Program-made: the position numbers and the translations under genes
The notes under the pieces: generated by a model
Database searches by the model: none
Seen by the model: the letters and a program-made list of their open reading frames with translations, nothing else
Told to the model about the DNA's origin: nothing
Assembly (NCBI GenBank): GCA_903894575.1
Contig: CAITQQ010000108.1
Coordinates: 1 to 32,263, forward strand
Direction: 5' to 3'
From: an uncultured bacterium
GTDB lineage: Bacteria; Bacteroidota; Bacteroidia; Chitinophagales; Chitinophagaceae
Length of the DNA: 32,263 nt
Shown here: in pieces, positions 26,729 through 32,263 of the stretch
Numbering within the stretch: the stretch's first letter is position 1
Layout of the letters: each line of letters starts with the position of its first letter

Positions 26729-28153
26729 ATGCACCAGTCCATATCAGTTTTTGACATGTTTAAAATAGGAGTGGGGCCTTCCAGCTCTCATACGCTTGGT
26801 CCCTGGAAGGCTGGAAGGATGTTTTGTCAGTTCCTGCAAGACCATCAATTGCTGTCAGGGGTTCGATCCATTCGTATCATTTTGTTTGGCTCATTGGCAA
26901 AAACCGGAAAGGGGCATGGAACAGATATTGCAGTACAGCTGGGCCTTTCAGGAGAAGATCCGGTCAGTTTTGATGTGAATACTATTGGCGAGAGAATCAG
27001 GGATATCGCTACCAGAAAACATATTTTCCTTGGAGGATTACATGAGGTGCCTTTTGATCCCCAGATCGATATTGAATTTTTAACAACCGAATCCCTTCCT
27101 TATCATCCCAACGGGTTGAGTTTTCTGGCAGAAGTCAATAACGGAGAACATGTTTCTCAAACTTATTATTCCGTTGGTGGAGGATTCATTGAACAGGAAA
27201 ATAAGCTACCAGAAAAAAGTTCGCAAAAGGAACTTCCTTTTCCCATCAATACTGCCAAAGACCTTTTGCATTGGTGCATGAAAACAGGGATGTCAGTAAG
27301 TGAGATTGTATGGGAGAATGAATCCAGCTGGAGAACAGAATCAGCAACAAAAGAAGGAGTCCTCCAGATATGGTCTGTTATGAAGGAATCCATTTATTTA
27401 GGATGTCATACCGAGGGAACACTTCCGGGAGGGTTACAGGTAAGGAGAAGGGCCAAAGACCTTAATCATCGGTTGATCGGTGGAATTCCCTACAATAATC
27501 AACAGGAGTGGCAGGATGCCATCACCAGGGGAGGGAAGGATTTTCGCTATACCATTGATTGGGTCAGTTGTTTTGCCCTTGCCGTCAATGAGCAAAATGC
27601 TTCATTCGGTAGAGTTGTAACAGCACCCACAAATGGTGCAGCAGGAGTGATCCCTGCCGTACTTCAGTATCTCATCAGTTTCTGTGAAAACAATGCAGAA
27701 GATAAAGTCATTCAGTTCCTGCTCACTGCCTCAGAAATTGGATCCATCTTCAAAAAAGGGGCTACCATTTCTGCCGCCATGGGCGGATGCCAGGCAGAGA
27801 TTGGCGTTTCAAGCGCCATGGCCGCTGCAGCACTCTGTGAATGCCTTGGTGGTACACAGCGCCAGGTATTGATGGCTGCAGAAATTGCCATGGAACATCA
27901 TTTGGGGCTTACTTGTGATCCCATTGGTGGATTGGTACAGATTCCTTGTATTGAAAGAAATTCCATGGGTGCCATAAAAGCCATCACTGCTGCCCAATTG
28001 GCTTTACAAAGTGCACCGGATTTTGCGAAAGTTTCCCTGGATGCGGTCATCAAGACCATGTGGGAAACAGCAAGAGACATGAGTTCCAAGTACAAAGAAA
28101 CTTCCGATGGTGGTTTGGCACAGCAGATTCCGCTGAGCCTGAGCGAATGTTAA
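26729..28153 (+). CDS. sdaA: L-serine ammonia-lyase (single-chain, Fe-S type)
   Basis: '[26 protein letters not shown]', '[19 protein letters not shown]', '[26 protein letters not shown]', '[16 protein letters not shown]'. Confidence 0.95.
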   Translation: MHQSISVFDMFKIGVGPSSSHTLGPWKAGRMFCQFLQDHQLLSGVRSIRIILFGSLAKTGKGHGTDIAVQLGLSGEDPVSFDVNTIGERIRDIATRKHIFLGGLHEVPFDPQIDIEFLTTESLPYHPNGLSFLAEVNNGEHVSQTYYSVGGGFIEQENKLPEKSSQKELPFPINTAKDLLHWCMKTGMSVSEIVWENESSWRTESATKEGVLQIWSVMKESIYLGCHTEGTLPGGLQVRRRAKDLNHRLIGGIPYNNQQEWQDAITRGGKDFRYTIDWVSCFALAVNEQNASFGRVVTAPTNGAAGVIPAVLQYLISFCENNAEDKVIQFLLTASEIGSIFKKGATISAAMGGCQAEIGVSSAMAAAALCECLGGTQRQVLMAAEIAMEHHLGLTCDPIGGLVQIPCIERNSMGAIKAITAAQLALQSAPDFAKVSLDAVIKTMWETARDMSSKYKETSDGGLAQQIPLSLSEC

Positions 28154-28163
28154 CAGGCAATGA

Positions 28164-29291
28164 TCAATACGTATTGACTACATTGTACAGCGTATCACGT
28201 TCCACTGGTTGTCGCCCCACTTGTTTGATCAGGCCTACCAGCTCATCTGTGGTAAGTGTAGGGTTTTGCTCTTCACTTCCCGCCATGGAATAGATCTTGG
28301 TTGAATCATCAATGGTGCCATCCAGGTCATTCACACCAAAGGAAAGGGTGAGCTGGGCCTGCTCCCTGCCCAACATTGGCCAATAGGCTTTGATGTGTGG
28401 GAAATTGTCCATATAGATCCTGGCGATGGCATAGAGCTTCATGTCTTCTATAGAGCTGACCTCAGGAATATGGCTCATTTCATTGTCAAAATTCCTGAAT
28501 TTCAAAGGGATGAATGTATTGAAACCTTTGGTCTCATCCTGCAGGTTGCGCAGCCTTTCCATGTGGTCGATCCTGTGGTTGTATGCTTCCACATGTCCAT
28601 ACAACATGGTTGCATTGGTATGCATGCCCAAACGGTGCGCAATGGCATGAATATCAAGCCAGCCTTCTGCATCTACTTTGTCTGCACAAATTTGTTCCCT
28701 GACGGAAGCGTCAAAAATTTCTGCACCACCCCCTGGAAGTGAATCCAGTCCTGCTTCATGCAACAATTTCATCCCATCCGTCCTGCTTAACTTGGCTTTC
28801 CTGAACATATAGTCCAGTTCAACTGCGGTAAAGCCCTTGATGTGGAGGTCTGGTCGGTGAGCCCTGATTTTTTTGATCAGTTCTTCAAAAAAATAGATGT
28901 CCATTTTGGGATGCACGCCGCCAACAATATGCACTTCGGTAATGGGTTGGCCATCATAAGCCTTCACTTTTTCCAGCATCTGATCGATGCTCAGTTCCCA
29001 TCCTTCCTCACGCTTTGAATAGAGCTTGGAATAGGAGCAGAACTTGCAGGAAAAAACGCAGACATTGGTTGGCTCAATATGGAAATTTCTGTTGAAATAG
29101 GTGTTGTCTCCATGTTCTCTTTCACGGATGAAGTTGGCCATTGTGCCCAACATGGCCAATGAACCTTTTTCAAAAAGCAAGAGGCCTTCTTCCGGACTGA
29201 TTCTTTGCCTGTTGTCAATTTTGGATGCAATTGATTTGAAAGCGGGGTCAAGCCCTGGGAGTTCAATCAGGCTGGAGATGGATCCATTCAT
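28164..29291 (-). CDS. mqnE: Aminofutalosine synthase MqnE, radical SAM (start refined to ATG at 29291)
   Basis: 'NRNFHIEPTNVCVFSCKFCSYSK' (CX3CX2C), 'ITEVHIVGGVHPKMDIYFFEELI', 'LDSLPGGGAEIFD', 'KAYWPMLGREQAQLTLSFGVNDLDGTI'. Confidence 0.92.
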   Translation of the reverse strand: MNGSISSLIELPGLDPAFKSIASKIDNRQRISPEEGLLLFEKGSLAMLGTMANFIREREHGDNTYFNRNFHIEPTNVCVFSCKFCSYSKLYSKREEGWELSIDQMLEKVKAYDGQPITEVHIVGGVHPKMDIYFFEELIKKIRAHRPDLHIKGFTAVELDYMFRKAKLSRTDGMKLLHEAGLDSLPGGGAEIFDASVREQICADKVDAEGWLDIHAIAHRLGMHTNATMLYGHVEAYNHRIDHMERLRNLQDETKGFNTFIPLKFRNFDNEMSHIPEVSSIEDMKLYAIARIYMDNFPHIKAYWPMLGREQAQLTLSFGVNDLDGTIDDSTKIYSMAGSEEQNPTLTTDELVGLIKQVGRQPVERDTLYNVVNTY

Positions 29292-29306
29292 GGTAGCGTC
29301 TTTGTG

Positions 29307-29314
29307 CAAAAATA
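29307..29314 (-). promoter_or_regulatory. -7 box TATTTTTG for mqnE
   Basis: Exact TAnnTTTG on reverse strand, 15 nt before ATG; overlaps the TTG start proposed by the ORF track. Confidence 0.5.
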
Positions 29315-29358
29315 CACGCTGATTTCGGTCTGACCTAAACCTGTTGAACCCTAGGCCA

Positions 29359-32263
29359 TTATTGCAAGATTTTTATTAATTTTTCGGTTATCATCCTATC
29401 AGTGAATTCGATTTTCAGGAAATACATTCCTGCAGGCAATCCAGCCAGATTGATGTCCTGTGCATTCACTGGCTGTGAAGACTTGTATTCAAAGGATAAA
29501 ACGACATTGCCTTTCGCATCTGAGAGCTGCAAAGACTTTAGGTTTTTTACTGCTGGAAAAAACTGTACTGCTGTCTTGGAGGATGCAGGATTGGGGTAGA
29601 GCAGGTATCCCTGATCTTTCAGGCGTTGAGGCAGGGTGATGGATGTGATGCTGACATTGTCTATGTAAACATTGTTGTTGCCATTGCCTATGTTGACGAA
29701 TCGGGCCATGAAGGATTGATGACCGGCCACAATACCTGTAAGGTCGAGATGTTCTTTTCTCCATTCCCCAGCATGCAATGGTTCAAACGAAGCTGAGGTA
29801 TTTCTGTCTGTGGTAGATAGGATGGTTCCCCATTGTTTATAAACTGTCTGCCAATTTTTACCACAGTCCAAACTGATTGCTATCTCAAGGGTGTCTGGTT
29901 TGGGCCCATTGGGTGCATTGGCTGCAAGATCAAAATCAAGGAATACAGAATCCGGGTTGCCCCTGATGACAAGGGGTGAAATCATGCCACTTACAAATGA
30001 GGGTCTTTGAAAATTCCTGGCAACCATCGCAGAGAGAGATAAAGCCGCTTGCCATTTGTCACTTCCATAAATAGGATAAATGGGCCATTGATTCACTGTA
30101 TTGAAACCTTCTTTGACTGGCATGTTGTTGGCATTCAAAAAATGATGAACAGTCGTCGATGTATCATTCAACTTGTTTTGATCCATTTGACCGTTCGGAT
30201 TAGCAGCTACAATGCTGATGTTGTTTTTTCCTTGTATCACTGGCAAGGCAGTTAAAAGCATACTGGCTGCCTTATTCCTGCTGAGGTTCCCTGTCCATTT
30301 TTTTGTTTCCATCATTGATCCATTGACCCACAATTGAATGTCAAGGGATTTCAGCGTATCCTTTCCGAGGCTGGTGAAACGGGCTATTGGAGCAATGGAT
30401 GGATCACAGCCCACCAGTGGTGGGGTATCGATTGAGTCCAGTCTTACATCTGCCGATGGAAAATTGAAACCACTGATATTGATGTTGTCCAGATAGATAT
30501 TGTTTCCATATTGGTTTGTTCCTCTAATCCTGATTTGAATATCATTGCCTTTGAATCTGCTCAGATCAATGGATTCTTTTTTCCAATCGCTTTTGACAGG
30601 AATGAATTCAGTGGCTGTAAATCCTGCTTTGGTGCTCAGCGCAGTTCCCCATTTTTTGTAAACAGAATTGAATGATTTTCCGCAATCAGGACTGACCATG
30701 ATTTCCAGCGTATCAAGATTGATGGCATCATACAAAGCAGCTGCCAGCATGAATTCCATCGATATTGAATCATAGATGCTGGCATTGATTCTCTGACTCA
30801 GCAGGTATGCTGTTTTCCCTTTTTCATCGTTGTTGAAATTGTCAAAAACAAAGGATCTGCTGCCTTCGTAGGATGCCTTGTTAGTATTTTTCCAGCCCAG
30901 TGTACTGCTTCCATTGCTCTGAAAGGTCCATCCAACGGGGGGCATGTTACCCGATTCTGCTGTTTCTACAACGGGCATTGCTTGAACAGATTGTAGTTCA
31001 ATGGGTATGCTGGCGGTATCATTGCCCGGCATTTCATCTGCCCTGGCATTGGGCAGGTCAAGCATGATTTTTAATGCAGATTTTCCTGCAGGGATTGTCA
31101 AGGTTTTGAGTGTTAGCATGGCTTCCTCAGTGTACGCCAGATTGCCTGACCACAATTCTTCATTGACTTTGATATCATTGAGCAAAACACTGATCCTCAA
31201 TGATTGTAGTACTGCGGTTCCATTGTTTCTGATGGAGATTTTGGGTTGAATATTGTTAGTACAAATGGGGTCACAAGCATTCGGATAAACAATGCCGGAA
31301 AGCTTGGCATCCGTTTGGGGATTGTTTCTCAAGTAGAATGAAGACAGTGAAGTGCTCCAAGTATTGGCAGTGTTTCCAATCATCCCGGTAAACCAAAAAA
31401 CGGAATCATTGGAAGGGTCTGGCACCATGTCGTTGTAATCTCCCCACCTGTTGGCACTCGTGCCATAACCAGTACCTTTTTTGATGATGGTCTCTTCAAA
31501 AGCCATCTGGTTCAATGGATCAAACTGGTTCCTGCCGGTAAAAGCGATGGATGCAAAATCGTTTTTGCTGCTGAAATTATAGGCCAATGCTGTTTGTCCT
31601 TTTCCATTTTGCATGATGGACCCCATGAACCTGTGGCGCAAATTGTTGGGGTTATAGGCAGACAGGGCCTGAGGTGCATAGCTGCCTTGTTGATAGAGAT
31701 TCCATCCGCTTGTATTGCGCAACTCATACCACCTGATGCCAGAAAGACCATTGCCATTCACATCAACCGTATGGTTGGCCACAATGGATTGATGGGTGCC
31801 AAAATTCCTGAAACCAGGTTTGTGCATGATCCGGTTGCTGACCACATCATAGCCCTGAGGTCCGGGTGAAGTGGCACAATTCCTGTTGCTGCAAACGATG
31901 CTGTTGAATGCAGCGACAGCAAAATTCTTTTCTGTTTTGACAATTGATTTTGCGGGGTCAATAAAATCAACCTTGAAACTGATCAGGCCAATGCTGTCTG
32001 CATCGGATGGCGAAGCGGTCAAGACATCATCATTGTAATATAAAAACAATCCTGGTGTACCGGAAGGGGCGGCATTGTTTCCTGTAAGTGTTACAGGCAC
32101 CAAGGCATTGAACTTGTTGTCGGGATCAGTCAATCTCAGGCGTTGAACGGTGGGGTTGGCTGCACCAAAGAGCATCTTGTTTTTATCGAAAGCCCAAACC
32201 GAATTGCCCAGATATTGATCTGAAAAATCCCTGGTTACGCCATACCAGGCATCATGCCAATTG
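29359..32263 (-). CDS. Large secreted multidomain protein with T9SS type A C-terminal sorting domain (5' end outside window)
   Basis: C-term 'YLLYPNPASSKTAVQFFPAVKNLKSLQLSDAKGNVV...INLAGLPAGMYFLKIEFTDRMITEKLIKI'; frame remains open to the window edge (NWHDAWYGVTRDFSDQYLGNSVWAFDKNK-). Confidence 0.88.
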   Translation of the reverse strand, partial: NWHDAWYGVTRDFSDQYLGNSVWAFDKNKMLFGAANPTVQRLRLTDPDNKFNALVPVTLTGNNAAPSGTPGLFLYYNDDVLTASPSDADSIGLISFKVDFIDPAKSIVKTEKNFAVAAFNSIVCSNRNCATSPGPQGYDVVSNRIMHKPGFRNFGTHQSIVANHTVDVNGNGLSGIRWYELRNTSGWNLYQQGSYAPQALSAYNPNNLRHRFMGSIMQNGKGQTALAYNFSSKNDFASIAFTGRNQFDPLNQMAFEETIIKKGTGYGTSANRWGDYNDMVPDPSNDSVFWFTGMIGNTANTWSTSLSSFYLRNNPQTDAKLSGIVYPNACDPICTNNIQPKISIRNNGTAVLQSLRISVLLNDIKVNEELWSGNLAYTEEAMLTLKTLTIPAGKSALKIMLDLPNARADEMPGNDTASIPIELQSVQAMPVVETAESGNMPPVGWTFQSNGSSTLGWKNTNKASYEGSRSFVFDNFNNDEKGKTAYLLSQRINASIYDSISMEFMLAAALYDAINLDTLEIMVSPDCGKSFNSVYKKWGTALSTKAGFTATEFIPVKSDWKKESIDLSRFKGNDIQIRIRGTNQYGNNIYLDNINISGFNFPSADVRLDSIDTPPLVGCDPSIAPIARFTSLGKDTLKSLDIQLWVNGSMMETKKWTGNLSRNKAASMLLTALPVIQGKNNISIVAANPNGQMDQNKLNDTSTTVHHFLNANNMPVKEGFNTVNQWPIYPIYGSDKWQAALSLSAMVARNFQRPSFVSGMISPLVIRGNPDSVFLDFDLAANAPNGPKPDTLEIAISLDCGKNWQTVYKQWGTILSTTDRNTSASFEPLHAGEWRKEHLDLTGIVAGHQSFMARFVNIGNGNNNVYIDNVSITSITLPQRLKDQGYLLYPNPASSKTAVQFFPAVKNLKSLQLSDAKGNVVLSFEYKSSQPVNAQDINLAGLPAGMYFLKIEFTDRMITEKLIKILQ

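Noticed and set aside
1-32263. CRISPR arrays, transposases, integrases, prophage, toxin-antitoxin or defence genes
   Set aside because: Looked for repeat-spacer periodicity and hallmark protein motifs in the supplied ORFs; none seen

Overview
This is a Bacteroidetes-type chromosomal segment, probably Chitinophagaceae-like; that assignment is inferred from protein families, TAnnTTTG promoter-like boxes and a T9SS C-terminal domain. It starts in the AT-rich edge of a surface-polysaccharide glycosyltransferase cluster (1-2436) and then runs through mostly housekeeping genes. These are a YfhO-like membrane protein, mscL, NUDIX, dapF, a nucleoside phosphorylase, tRNA-Cys(GCA), glnS, ornithine aminotransferase, ispE, a bifunctional nuclease, TPR-tilS, rlmH-rhomboid, a secreted amidohydrolase with a DUF5117-type metalloprotease, nusB-DUF1573-yajC-coaE, groES-groEL, a YhhN-like gene, an FKBP lipoprotein, DUF2147, L-serine dehydratase and mqnE. 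It ends inside a large T9SS-sorted secreted protein. I see no CRISPR array, prophage, transposase or defence system, and no clear case for a wholly new multi-gene system. The most interesting signals are regulatory: several genes with -7 boxes only 3-17 nt from the start codon (possible leaderless or ultra-short-leader mRNAs), a terminator/promoter overlap before coaE, an operator-like palindrome at glnS, a nested inverted repeat upstream of groESL, short tandem repeats at two gene boundaries, and convergent genes with almost no intergenic space. All family names come from reading motifs by eye; no database search was run.
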